Positions 1 through 7,940 are shown, counted from the stretch's first letter. The stretch is 24,818 nt of DNA from an uncultured Bacilli bacterium (GCA_947625005.1 CANQNA010000006.1:1-24818), one strand, 5' to 3'. Translations and numbers: made by a program. The notes: generated from the sequence alone by a model not told the origin.

Positions 1-17
1 TATAATAATATTGATAC

Positions 18-46
18 TTGACGTACGCAAAAATGTACGTTATAAT
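18..46 (+). promoter_or_regulatory. Sigma-A type promoter of the toxin-antitoxin operon
   Basis: A -35 TTGACG (18-23) and a perfect -10 TATAAT (41-46) are separated by 17 bases. The antitoxin ATG follows 18 bases after the -10, with an AGGTGA ribosome site at 54-59. The spacing and sequences are close to consensus, so this should be a strong promoter unless repressed. Confidence 0.85.
21..40. promoter_or_regulatory. Operator-like inverted repeat inside the TA promoter
   Basis: ACGTAC (21-26) and GTACGT (35-40) form a 6-base inverted repeat with an 8-base gap, filling the stretch between -35 and -10. Antitoxins of the Phd/YefM family bind such palindromes and repress their own operon. Its position suggests autoregulation by the antitoxin encoded just downstream. 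The repeat is seen directly; its role is inferred. Confidence 0.6.
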
Positions 47-63
47 GTAAGTGAGGTGAATGT

Positions 64-321
64 ATGAGCACAATAAATATAACTAATGCGAGAGCAAATT
101 TATATCAATTAGTATCAGATGTTAATGTTGGTTTTAATCCAATTACTATTGTAAACAATAAAGGGAAAAATGCTGTATTAATATCTGAAGATGAATGGAA
201 AAATATTGAAGAAACATTATTTTTATCAAGTATTCCAGGATATGTAGATAATATTAATAATATAAGAGAAAATGAAAATTGGGAATCAGCTAAAAAATAT
301 GAAAAGGATGAAAAATGGTAA
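64..321 (+). CDS. YefM/Phd-family antitoxin
   Basis: This 85-residue protein fits the Phd/YefM antitoxin family: an N-terminal DNA-binding and dimerisation part (about residues 1-55, with the characteristic NARANLYQLVSDV and a VLISEDEW segment), then an acidic, Lys/Glu-rich tail that would wrap and neutralise the toxin. Its length matches the usual 80-95 residues. The last 7 bases overlap the toxin gene, the classic arrangement that couples translation and keeps antitoxin first. It should also repress the operon through the palindrome at 21-40. YefM type is preferred over RelB because the partner is a YoeB/Txe-type toxin. The gene lies at the left edge of the window with its own promoter. Confidence 0.88.
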   Translation: MSTINITNARANLYQLVSDVNVGFNPITIVNNKGKNAVLISEDEWKNIEETLFLSSIPGYVDNINNIRENENWESAKKYEKDEKW

Positions 322-590
322 ATTTATACACAATTAAGTTTTCTAAACAAGCAGAAAAAGATAAATTAAAATTAAAAAATTCTAATCTTGATAAAGCTTG
401 TAAAAATATATTAAATTTAATGATGGAAAATCCTTTTTGTTATCCACCATCATATGAAAAATTAACGGGTGAGTTATCAGGATTATATTCTAGAAGAATT
501 AATAGACAGCATCGAATTGTTTATGAGGTAGATGAAGAAAAAAAGGAAATTCATATTATTAGAATGTGGACTCATTACGATAAAGTTTAA
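315..590 (+). CDS. YoeB/Txe-family mRNA-cleaving toxin
   Basis: This 91-residue basic protein matches the YoeB/Txe branch of the RelE fold, ribosome-dependent endoribonucleases that cut mRNA in the A site and stop growth. Family hallmarks are present: YEKLTGELSGLYSRRINRQH in the middle, carrying the conserved Glu and Arg residues, and the C-terminal THYDKV with the His-Tyr pair that YoeB uses for catalysis. It is therefore predicted to be active rather than degenerate. The ATG at 315 lies inside the antitoxin's last codons, so translation depends on the upstream gene. No terminator is obvious behind it. Assignment to YoeB/Txe is from motif recognition, not from a database search. Confidence 0.88.
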   Translation: MVNLYTIKFSKQAEKDKLKLKNSNLDKACKNILNLMMENPFCYPPSYEKLTGELSGLYSRRINRQHRIVYEVDEEKKEIHIIRMWTHYDKV

Positions 591-631
591 TTATTTTGTT
601 GTATAATGATAAAGAAAGCTTCATTAAAAAC

Positions 632-699
632 ATAACAGTTTGTTTTTAAATTAGTTAACTCCACTATAGTGGTATTAAACAAACTTTTAGTTTGGTTAT
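632..699. repeat. Imperfect inverted repeat in a 334-base gene-free gap
   Basis: Between the toxin stop and the next ATG (591-924) no convincing gene exists. The gap holds this structure and the promoter at 877-905. A perfect 12-base palindrome, CCACTATAGTGG (661-672), is flanked by GTTTGTTT (638-645) and its complement AAACAAAC (677-684), with outer ATAAC (632-636) and GTTAT (695-699). A competing small hairpin, CAAAC-TTTTA-GTTTG, lies at 680-694. It is not followed by a T-run, so it is not a standard terminator. Its role is unknown: a binding site, a recombination scar or an RNA structure are all possible. Confidence 0.6.
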
Positions 700-876
700 C
701 TATATTTTTGAAGAGTTTTATACTTTTCCTTTTTAATATAAGATACTAATTGATTAATAAATATTATATTATAATAAATTACTAAGAAGTTAATTTAATT
801 AAGAGATTATTATGAGTATACAGATTAAACAAGAAGTATTTATAAAAATAAATATAAGTGAAAAAGCTTAAAACAT

Positions 877-905
877 TTGATTAATTGTTAGTAAAAGTTT
901 ATAAT
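877..905 (+). promoter_or_regulatory. Sigma-A type promoter before the thioredoxin-fold gene
   Basis: TTGATT (877-882) and TATAAT (900-905) are 17 bases apart. The AAGGAGG ribosome site at 913-919 follows at once, so the mRNA would have a very short leader. Confidence 0.7.
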
Positions 906-924
906 AATTGATAAGGAGGTTATT

Positions 925-1749
925 ATGAAAAAGAGTAAGACATGGATTATTGTTGGAGTTATTTGTTTAATTGTGTTATTACCTATATTAATAGACTATT
1001 TTGGTAAAGCTAAAATTAAACAAATTGATTATGATAAGTATTTAGAAATAATAGAAAACGGTGAAAATGCTTTATTATATGTTGGAGATACTTCTAGTGA
1101 TTCTTATGATAATGTTGTAGATTTATTAAAAGATGTTGAATCTGAAGGTACTGTTTCAGATTATGCAACTGATTATACTATTTATAGTATAAATGGTTCA
1201 GAATTAACTAATGTGGAAAAAGAAAAATTAGGAACTAATAATGGATATGTATTCTTAGTTTCAGGTGAACAACAAAAAGTTATGAAAAATTCTGCAACAG
1301 AAGAAGAACTAGTTAGTATGGTAGATGGATATTACAATGCAACATTTACTGATGATAATAAATTTTATAAAGTAGCAAAAAATGCTAAAGCATATGAAAA
1401 ATTAGTAAATAGTAAAGATGTTACTGTAGCTGTTTTTGGTAGAGATACATGTTATTATTGTAATATTTTTAAACCAGTTTATAATGCTGTAGCAGAAAAA
1501 TATGGAATTGATATTTATTTCTTTGATTCTGAAAGTTATGATTCTAAAGAATATCAAAAGATAATGGATTTAGGATTAAAGATTCCAGCATCATGTAATC
1601 GTTCAGGAGTTGAATCTAATTTAAGTGATGGATTTGGAACTCCATTGACAATATTTACTAAAAATGGTAAAACAGTTGATTGTATTAGTGGATATGTAGA
1701 TAGAGCTACTTTACTATCAAAATTAAAAGATAATAAAGTAATTAAGTAG
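925..1749 (+). CDS. Membrane-anchored protein with two thioredoxin-like domains, one CxxC
   Basis: The 274-residue product starts with a Lys-rich N-terminus and one hydrophobic segment (about residues 7-26), so it is probably anchored with its body outside the membrane. Residues about 140-270 form a thioredoxin-like domain with CYYC at 176-179 and the cis-proline region GTP at 238-240; further cysteines sit at 224 and 253. The stretch from about 35 to 135 has the same general layout (ALLYVGDTSSDSYDN at 49-63 sits where a CxxC would be) but no cysteine, so it looks like a degenerate thioredoxin domain. A thiol oxidoreductase acting on exported proteins is the likely role; no DsbB-like partner is visible here. 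The start is supported by AAGGAGG 5 bases upstream. The next gene begins 8 bases after the stop. Confidence 0.75.
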   Translation: MKKSKTWIIVGVICLIVLLPILIDYFGKAKIKQIDYDKYLEIIENGENALLYVGDTSSDSYDNVVDLLKDVESEGTVSDYATDYTIYSINGSELTNVEKEKLGTNNGYVFLVSGEQQKVMKNSATEEELVSMVDGYYNATFTDDNKFYKVAKNAKAYEKLVNSKDVTVAVFGRDTCYYCNIFKPVYNAVAEKYGIDIYFFDSESYDSKEYQKIMDLGLKIPASCNRSGVESNLSDGFGTPLTIFTKNGKTVDCISGYVDRATLLSKLKDNKVIK

Positions 1750-1757
1750 GTGATATT

Positions 1758-2198
1758 TTGGCAAATGTTTTAAGAAAATTAATAGAATATAAACAAAAAT
1801 ATTCAAGTACTGTAATGTGGAGACTATCTGCTCATGCTAGGCTTGTAGAAGATAATCTACATGAAGGTGAACAAGTATTATATGCATTTGCTGGACAAAA
1901 AGATAATAATAATTTTGGCTTTTTCAATACTTTTGTAGTAGTCTTAACAAACGAAAGGTTGATAATTGCTCAAAAGAAATTAATAGTTGGGTACTCTCTA
2001 AATTCTATAACTCCAGATTTATTTAATGATTTAAGAATAGTTTCAGGGGTTATATGGGGTGCTGTTACGATAGACACTGTTAAAGAAGTTGTTTATTTAA
2101 CTAATATTTCAAAAAAATCTTTACCGGAAATTCAAAAAACTATTACTAAATTTATGCTTGATGAAAAGAAAAAATATGTAATAAAAGAAGAGAAATAG
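1758..2198 (+). CDS. YokE-like bacterial PH-domain protein
   Basis: The 146-residue protein has a central segment (about residues 35-115) resembling the YokE-like bacterial PH domain: LHEGEQVLYAFAG, then FVVVLTNERLIIAQKK, and later a strand-rich part ending in VKEVVYLTN. Such domains are small beta-sandwiches with a C-terminal helix and often have unknown ligands. The chosen start is TTG at 1758, with AGGTGA at 1748-1753; the only nearby ATG (codon 20) has no ribosome site and would remove an amphipathic N-terminal helix. It follows the thioredoxin-fold gene by 8 bases and probably shares its transcript. A terminator overlaps its stop. No enzymatic residue pattern is seen, so no reaction is proposed. 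Confidence 0.65.
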   Translation: MANVLRKLIEYKQKYSSTVMWRLSAHARLVEDNLHEGEQVLYAFAGQKDNNNFGFFNTFVVVLTNERLIIAQKKLIVGYSLNSITPDLFNDLRIVSGVIWGAVTIDTVKEVVYLTNISKKSLPEIQKTITKFMLDEKKKYVIKEEK

Positions 2199-2218
2199 CA
2201 CTTGTTATTTCTTTTTTT
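2191..2218 (+). terminator. Rho-independent terminator ending the thioredoxin/PH operon
   Basis: AGAAATA (2191-2197) pairs with TATTTCT (2206-2212) and is followed by a T-run. The stem overlaps the stop codon of the PH-domain gene. Confidence 0.75.
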
Positions 2219-2262
2219 AACACTTTTAGGTATTTAACATATTCTATATTAGGAGTGATTTA

Positions 2263-2604
2263 ATGTTTAGTTATCCTAATGAATCAAATGAATTGAAACG
2301 TTTAGAAAATGAATATTATGAGTATTATACAATTAAAAGTGGAGATAGTTTATATCAAATAGCAAAAAAATATAATATTAATCCAGAATTGTTAACAGCA
2401 TTAAATGGGTTAAATCCTAATGATTATATTTATCCAGGACAAGTGATAATGATTCCTAAAAGTGGTTATAGTTATTATTTAACTAAAGAAGGAGATACTT
2501 TAGATACAGTTGCAAATACTTTTGGTTCCTCAGTAAATGAAGTATTAAAGAATAATAAAGTTTTATATTTACTAGATGGACAATTGTTAGTTAAGAAAAA
2601 TTAA
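2263..2604 (+). CDS. Two-LysM-domain protein without signal peptide
   Basis: The 113-residue protein consists almost wholly of two LysM modules: residues 21-66 (YTIKSGDSLYQIAKKYNI to YPGQVIMIPK) and 71-112 (YLTKEGDTLDTVANTF to DGQLLVKKN). LysM binds the glycan of peptidoglycan. The first module is canonical and the second is more diverged, with a shortened end. There is no hydrophobic signal or anchor; residues 1-20 are polar and acidic. So export is not explained by the sequence. The ATG at 2263 has AGGAGTGA at 2251-2258. The gene stands alone between two terminators. In spore formers similar short LysM proteins belong to the coat (SafA-like), but nothing else here indicates sporulation. Confidence 0.85.
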   Translation: MFSYPNESNELKRLENEYYEYYTIKSGDSLYQIAKKYNINPELLTALNGLNPNDYIYPGQVIMIPKSGYSYYLTKEGDTLDTVANTFGSSVNEVLKNNKVLYLLDGQLLVKKN

Positions 2605-2625
2605 TATATATTTTTCTTTTTTTTT
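2593..2625 (+). terminator. Terminator after the LysM gene
   Basis: AAGAAAAA (2593-2600) and TTTTTCTT (2611-2618) form an 8-base stem around the stop codon, followed by more T residues. Confidence 0.7.
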
Positions 2626-2655
2626 GTTATATACTAATTATAGTAGGTGAAAAAT

Positions 2656-4242
2656 ATGGTATTTAAAAAACCTTATGCTTTTATGATTAAGCATTTTAAA
2701 TTAATCCATTTAATTTTGTTTGCTCTGATGGGATATTTGGCTATTAAATTAAATGCAATAACTAATATATTTAGTTCATTAGCAAAAAGTCAAAATATAT
2801 CAACTATTGGTTTATCTAGTAAATATGTAACTATTTTTATGTATTTCTTTATTTTGTGTGTAATAGTTATAGGTTCATTTGTTTGGTTTTTAATGAGAAA
2901 TAAAAAGAAACCTCGAAATTATTATGCATTTTTAATTCTTTATTATATTATATTATTTATATTTTTATATATAGTTGGATCTGCTTTAAGTTCTATAGAG
3001 CAGACTGCAATGACTAGTGAAGCTTTAAGAGTTTATAGGGATATATCATTTTTAATACCTTTAGGTCAATATTATTTTATAGTAATTGCTCTTTTAAGAG
3101 GTATTGGATTTAATATAAAACAGTTTAATTTTTCTAAAGATATAAAAGATTTAGAAATCAGTGAAGCAGACAGTGAAGAAATTGAAATTGGTTTATCAAA
3201 CGATCTTTATAAGTATGGAAGAGCGGGAAGAAAAAAGTTAAGAGAATTTAGATATTACTTTTTTGAAAATAAATTTTTAATTTTAATAATTTTAGGAATA
3301 CTTTTTTTAGGCGGAGTTATATACTTCGGAATGAATTATAGAGTTTTAAGTAAAACTTATGGACAAAATAAGCAGGTAGTTGCAGGCAATTATATGATTA
3401 ATGTTCAAAAAAGTTATGTAGCAGAAAAGGATTTTTTGGGAAACAAAATTAGAGATGGTTATAAATATATTATTGTTGGTTTGAATGTAAAAAATAATTA
3501 TTATGAAAATATTGCTTTAGATATTAGATTATTTAGATTATTTTCTGGTAATGATTTTTATTATCCAACAACTAGTAGAAATAGTGAATTTCAAGATTTA
3601 GGAACACCTTATGATAATAAATTTTTAACTAGAGAAGGTGACTATAATTATATTTTAATTTATGAAATCGCAGAAAATGTTTCGACTAAAAATTTAAAAT
3701 TAAAAGTTTATGATTCTATAGATACCAAAACTAGTAAGGCTAAATATGTAAATATTAATTTAAAACCAACTAATATTGATTATACTAAAGATAATATAAC
3801 AGAAGTTTTAAAACAAGATATTAGGTTTAATAATGATGATTTTGCTAATACTACTTTGAGAATAAATTCTTATAAAATAAATACTATTTATGAATATCAA
3901 TATTCTAGTTGTATAAGTGATAATTGTACTAATAAAATAGGGGTAATAGTTCCGAATGATAATATTAAGAATTCTTTGCTAGTAATTGATTATAAACTAG
4001 ATTTGGATAAAACAAGTCATCTTTATACTTTTGTAAAAAATGATTTACAGTTTATGAATAAGTTTATAACATTATCATATGATGTTAATGGACAAGAGAA
4101 AATAAAAAATTTTGTGGGCATTAATAATAGCAATTTAAAAAATATTATGGTTATGGAAGTTTCTAAGGAAATTGAAAGAGCAAACTCTATAAAATTAATA
4201 GTTAATACCAGAAATAGTAATTATATATATCAACTCAAATAA
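2656..4242 (+). CDS. Five-helix membrane protein with DUF4352-like outer domain
   Basis: This 528-residue product has membrane segments at about residues 16-34, 57-80, 89-110, 131-150 and 205-225, with a charged cytoplasmic loop (about 155-200, rich in Asp/Glu then Arg/Lys) before the last one. The remaining 300 residues should lie outside. About residues 240-350 (SYVAEKDFLGNKIRDGYKYIIVGLNVKNN) resemble the beta-sandwich DUF4352 type domains of Bacillota surface proteins. A later pair of cysteines lies in CISDNC. ATG 2656 is chosen because TAGGTGA at 2644-2650 is its ribosome site; a GTG at 2647 would lie inside that site. The function is not recognised; a telomeric-repeat-factor-like or envelope-stress sensor role would be a guess. 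Confidence 0.65.
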   Translation: MVFKKPYAFMIKHFKLIHLILFALMGYLAIKLNAITNIFSSLAKSQNISTIGLSSKYVTIFMYFFILCVIVIGSFVWFLMRNKKKPRNYYAFLILYYIILFIFLYIVGSALSSIEQTAMTSEALRVYRDISFLIPLGQYYFIVIALLRGIGFNIKQFNFSKDIKDLEISEADSEEIEIGLSNDLYKYGRAGRKKLREFRYYFFENKFLILIILGILFLGGVIYFGMNYRVLSKTYGQNKQVVAGNYMINVQKSYVAEKDFLGNKIRDGYKYIIVGLNVKNNYYENIALDIRLFRLFSGNDFYYPTTSRNSEFQDLGTPYDNKFLTREGDYNYILIYEIAENVSTKNLKLKVYDSIDTKTSKAKYVNINLKPTNIDYTKDNITEVLKQDIRFNNDDFANTTLRINSYKINTIYEYQYSSCISDNCTNKIGVIVPNDNIKNSLLVIDYKLDLDKTSHLYTFVKNDLQFMNKFITLSYDVNGQEKIKNFVGINNSNLKNIMVMEVSKEIERANSIKLIVNTRNSNYIYQLK

Positions 4243-4245
4243 TTG

Positions 4246-4273
4246 TTGATAAATTGTAACATTATGTTATAAT
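4246..4273 (+). promoter_or_regulatory. Promoter of the tRNA-Cys gene
   Basis: TTGATA (4246-4251) and an extended -10 TGTTATAAT (core 4268-4273) with a 16-base spacer lie 25 bases ahead of the tRNA. Confidence 0.75.
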
Positions 4274-4298
4274 ATTATATATATTTACAGTTTTCTGT

Positions 4299-4372
4299 GG
4301 GGCTTTAGCCAAGTGGTAAGGCATGGGACTGCAACTCCCCGAGCACCGGTTCAAATCCGGTAGGCCCCTCCA
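4299..4372 (+). tRNA. tRNA-Cys, anticodon GCA
   Basis: A 74-base cloverleaf is visible. GGGGCTT at the 5' end pairs with AGGCCCC at the 3' end (one G-U), the anticodon loop CTGCAAC gives anticodon GCA, and the T arm is ACCGG-TTCAAAT-CCGGT. The discriminator base is T at 4369, the U73 that CysRS requires, which independently supports Cys identity. CCA (4370-4372) is encoded. It is a single-gene unit with its own promoter and terminator. Confidence 0.96.
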
Positions 4373-4382
4373 AATTAAAAAT

Positions 4383-4406
4383 AAAAGTTCAAATTTGAAC
4401 TTTTTT
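4383..4406 (+). terminator. Terminator of the tRNA-Cys transcript
   Basis: A perfect 22-base palindrome (4383-4404) with centre CAAATTTG and arms AAAAGTT/AACTTTT ends in a T-run 11 bases after the tRNA. Confidence 0.8.
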
Positions 4407-4439
4407 ATAAGGATAAATTTAATATAGGAGTGCTCATAA

Positions 4440-5372
4440 ATGAAATCATGTGTAATTATTTATAATCCCAATAGTGGTAATACATTAACTCGTAATGATA
4501 TTCAAATTTGTAAAGAATATATGATTAAATTTAATTATTTACCAAAATTTATGCCTACAAAATATGCTGGTCATGCTAAAGAAATTGTCAGTCATTTGGA
4601 TAAAGTTGATGTAGTTTTCTCTATAGGTGGAGATGGAACTTTTAATGAGGTTGTAACTGGAAATCTATTAAGAAAAGAACGTTTAATTTTATGCCATATA
4701 CCTGTCGGAACTACAAATGATGTGGGAAAAATGTTTGGATACACTAAAAATTTTAAGAAGAATTTAGAATTAGCTTTAACGGGAGAAGTTAAAAAAATTG
4801 ATATTTGTTCTATTAATAACAGACCTTTTGTTTATGTTGCAGGATTTGGAAAATTTGTAACAGTAGCTTATGAAACTCCTAGATATTTAAAAAAGAAATT
4901 AGGATATCTTGCTTATTTGATAGAAGGAATAAAGGATTTTTTCAAGCCTATTAAATTATATAATGTTACTTATGAAATAAATGGTATAGAAAAAACAGGT
5001 TATTATTCTTTTATGTTAATAAGTAATGCAAATAGAATTGCGGGGATTAATAATTTTTATAAAGATGTTAAATTAGACGATAATACTTTTGAAGTTTTAT
5101 TGTGTAATTTTAGTAGAAGAATAGACATAGTTAAAACGATTCAATTATTAACTACTAATGATATTAACAAAATATCAGGTTTAGAATTTTATAAAACTAA
5201 TAAGCTAAAATTGTCTTTTCAACAATATCCTAAAAAAGCATGGTGTATTGATGGAGAAAAATTAGATAGATCGACTTTAGATTATGAAGTAGGAATTATT
5301 AATGATTTTGAAATATTAATGCCAACTACTTATAATGATGAACTATTTGTAAAAAATAAAAAGGAAAATTAA
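4440..5372 (+). CDS. Diacylglycerol kinase-family lipid kinase (DgkB/YegS type)
   Basis: The 310-residue protein carries the diacylglycerol kinase catalytic fold: YNPNSGN near residues 8-14, the nucleotide-binding SIGGDGTFNE at 61-70, IPVGTTND at 87-94, and a C-terminal DGE (261-263) in the second, beta-sandwich domain. Length and motif order fit soluble bacterial DgkB/YegS-type enzymes, which phosphorylate diacylglycerol (returning it to phosphatidate when lipoteichoic acid synthesis releases it) or a related lipid. The ATG has AGGAGTG 7 bases upstream. It converges on the YfhO-type gene; their stop codons overlap in TTAA (5369-5372). The substrate cannot be fixed from sequence alone, since sphingoid-base and undecaprenol-like kinases look similar. 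Confidence 0.88.
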   Translation: MKSCVIIYNPNSGNTLTRNDIQICKEYMIKFNYLPKFMPTKYAGHAKEIVSHLDKVDVVFSIGGDGTFNEVVTGNLLRKERLILCHIPVGTTNDVGKMFGYTKNFKKNLELALTGEVKKIDICSINNRPFVYVAGFGKFVTVAYETPRYLKKKLGYLAYLIEGIKDFFKPIKLYNVTYEINGIEKTGYYSFMLISNANRIAGINNFYKDVKLDDNTFEVLLCNFSRRIDIVKTIQLLTTNDINKISGLEFYKTNKLKLSFQQYPKKAWCIDGEKLDRSTLDYEVGIINDFEILMPTTYNDELFVKNKKEN

Positions 5373-5389
5373 TTTAATTTCCTTTTTTT
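5358..5389. terminator. Bidirectional terminator shared by two convergent genes
   Basis: AAAAAGGAAA (5358-5367) and TTTCCTTTTT (5378-5387) form a stem with an A-run on one side and a T-run on the other. It can therefore stop transcription from both directions. The two stop codons lie in its loop. Confidence 0.75.
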
Positions 5390-7924
5390 GATTTGAGTAA
5401 ATATTATAATAATTAAAGCTGAAAGACTAATGATGATTCCTAAAGTTTTTCCTTTAGGAGTATAGGATAATTCTATATTTTTTGATCCTTTTGGAAGAGT
5501 AAATCCTAGAAGAGTATCACTTATTTTAAATGTTTTAACTTCTTGTCCATCTGCTGTAACTTTCCATCCTTCATCATAAGGAATTGAAGTATAAATGGTT
5601 TGTTCTTGACTATTATTGTTTAATGCTGCTATTTTATTTTCTTTAAAATTTGTTATAGTTAGTTCATTTAATTTTAGCTTGTTGTAAGCTTTTTTAAAAT
5701 TAGATTCATTTAAATGATAAACTTGTAAAGGATTATTTTCATAATAATTATATCCTACATATACTTCCATTTGTTCCTTAGTATCCTGAAAGTTGACAAC
5801 TTTTCTTTCGCTATATTCTTCTGACATATAATAGTTTAACATAGGGAAATAAATACTTGCATCACTATATTGACTAGTTTTGTAATAAAGAACTCCATTT
5901 ATTACAAAAAATGCTATATTACTGTCATTAGTATAAAAATATGAATTAGTAGAATCATTTTCAAAAGTATATTTAATTAAAGTAATATTATCGTTACTTG
6001 TAATTTCTTCAACATTAGTTAAATCTCTCGGTTCAAAGACATTTTTAATTCCTGTAGTTTTTTCTATAAAATTATTTTGATTGGTAAATGGTTCATTTTC
6101 TATAAGTTTCCAATCTTTTATAGAGTTATTGACTCCATACATTAAATTTAAATTATATAGATTTTCATATACGGTGTAAGTATTATTGAAAAGTATTGTA
6201 TCATAATGAGTATTGTCTAAAGTGTTACCTAATATATATTTTACATTGAACATTAAATCGTATACAGGAGTATTTGGTTTATAATAAAAGCTATTGATTT
6301 CATTTCCTGGCATACCTAAATCTCTTTGCATTTTAGCTAAATTTTCATAAGTCATTGAACTAAAAGATGTAATACCATAGTAATTATACCAAGAAGAATC
6401 ATTGAAAGTGAGCATATTAGTTTTTTCTAAACGATAAAAAGGTGTATCATCATTTTTTCTAATAAAATCTAAAGTAGTTTCAGTTATATCATAGTCATTA
6501 TAAAAATTGTCTACTTTTTGATCTATATCCCAATTATTATTAACTCGAATAACACATTCTGTGGATATAAATATTAAGAAAAGGAATGCCATAATTTTTT
6601 TTGTTTTGGGATAAAAATGAGAAATTAAATATAATATAAAATAAATTGAAACTATAATACCATTAATTAGTAACATTTTATTAGTAATTTGTAGATGAGG
6701 AAGAAATTTGATAATAATAATTAGAAGGATAGTTGCAAAGTAAGAAATAATTGGAAATAATATTTTTTGTTCTTTTAATTTAATCAAAGAATAAGAACAA
6801 ATTGTTAATAAAGTAAAAGTATAGAGGAAAGAGAATCGATATGGCAAATCATTAGGAACATGGAATCCATGCCAAATAAAATCTAATGGTGCAATAAAGA
6901 AACTAAAAATTAAGAAGAGAAGAAGATATGTATATCCGATTTTTGTTTTAAAATTAATTTTGGGATTAGTAAAGAATAAAATTAACAGAGGGATAGCAAT
7001 TATACCAAAAGAAATATTAGGTGCCTTTGTTAAATCAGTAGCAAAAACAGTTGAAGAAATACCTGTTAAATGATTTATTATGAATTCTAAAGGATTAAAG
7101 TAATAATATCTAGTAAAAGGGATAACATCATGAGTTGCACTAGTAGATGATAAACTACTTGCAAGAGGTAAAGTAAGAAAAGCAGTTAAACATCCAGCAA
7201 GAAGTGATGAGGTAAGAAAAATAACAATTGTTTTTAATGTTTTTTTAAGTTCTCCTTTTTTATGATGAATAAAAAGATATGCGGCAAAATAAAGAATACT
7301 AAAAATACATATCATATAAGCTATGAAATAATTAGCAAAAATCATTAAGGCAAGAGTTATAATGTAAAGTAAGTTTTTGTTTTCATTTACTATTTTTTCT
7401 ATACCTAAAATAATTAAAGGAAGAAATACTAATCCATCTAGCCACATTATATTCCAATAGTAAGCAATAAAATAGGCCTGGAAACCAAATAGTAATCCCA
7501 ATATAGTTAGAAAAATACCATTCTTATGAAATTTATTTTTAATAAAAATGCAAAAAGTAGTTGCAGCAAAAACGGATTTAAGACCAATTATAAAAGAAAA
7601 TGCGGTTAAAATGTGTTGATGAGAAAAAAATAATAAAATAATATTAAAAGGACTAGATAAGTAATTTAAAAAGTTACGAAATAAAGGGAGTCCTAAAGAC
7701 ATATTAAAGGAATATAATAAATTTTTTCCATTTACGAGTCTATCTCTTAATTCTGATAACATAGGCCCATATTGATGATAAAAATCTATGGTTAATGTTG
7801 AATTTTCTCCAAAAGGAGTTACTTTTTGTAGATAAAAAATAATAGATATAATGATTAGAGCAATTAAAGTAGTTAAATAAATATATTTATTTTCTTTTAT
7901 ATGCTCTTTAACAGTTTTTAACAT
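5369..7924 (-). CDS. YfhO-family polytopic membrane protein
   Basis: This 851-residue protein has about a dozen hydrophobic helices in its first 450 residues, one before the C-terminus (about 825-845), and a long outer domain between. The first outer loop carries DFYHQYGP (47-54), a conserved acidic/aromatic motif of the YfhO family (GT-C-like fold), and PYRFSFL occurs further on. In Bacillus subtilis YfhO works with CsbB and GtcA in adding sugars to lipoteichoic acid from an undecaprenyl-linked donor. Neither partner is in this window, though the convergent diacylglycerol kinase would fit lipoteichoic acid metabolism. The ATG is supported by AGGTGA (7934-7929 on the reverse strand). The promoter at 7941-7969 lies just upstream. 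Confidence 0.85.
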   Translation of the reverse strand: MLKTVKEHIKENKYIYLTTLIALIIISIIFYLQKVTPFGENSTLTIDFYHQYGPMLSELRDRLVNGKNLLYSFNMSLGLPLFRNFLNYLSSPFNIILLFFSHQHILTAFSFIIGLKSVFAATTFCIFIKNKFHKNGIFLTILGLLFGFQAYFIAYYWNIMWLDGLVFLPLIILGIEKIVNENKNLLYIITLALMIFANYFIAYMICIFSILYFAAYLFIHHKKGELKKTLKTIVIFLTSSLLAGCLTAFLTLPLASSLSSTSATHDVIPFTRYYYFNPLEFIINHLTGISSTVFATDLTKAPNISFGIIAIPLLILFFTNPKINFKTKIGYTYLLLFLIFSFFIAPLDFIWHGFHVPNDLPYRFSFLYTFTLLTICSYSLIKLKEQKILFPIISYFATILLIIIIKFLPHLQITNKMLLINGIIVSIYFILYLISHFYPKTKKIMAFLFLIFISTECVIRVNNNWDIDQKVDNFYNDYDITETTLDFIRKNDDTPFYRLEKTNMLTFNDSSWYNYYGITSFSSMTYENLAKMQRDLGMPGNEINSFYYKPNTPVYDLMFNVKYILGNTLDNTHYDTILFNNTYTVYENLYNLNLMYGVNNSIKDWKLIENEPFTNQNNFIEKTTGIKNVFEPRDLTNVEEITSNDNITLIKYTFENDSTNSYFYTNDSNIAFFVINGVLYYKTSQYSDASIYFPMLNYYMSEEYSERKVVNFQDTKEQMEVYVGYNYYENNPLQVYHLNESNFKKAYNKLKLNELTITNFKENKIAALNNNSQEQTIYTSIPYDEGWKVTADGQEVKTFKISDTLLGFTLPKGSKNIELSYTPKGKTLGIIISLSALIIIIFTQIKKRKLN

Positions 7925-7940
7925 AAAATCACCTAAGTAA

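Noticed and set aside
812..871. 19-residue frame in the gap before the thioredoxin-fold gene
   Set aside because: Weak ribosome site, low-complexity Ile/Lys composition and no supporting promoter.
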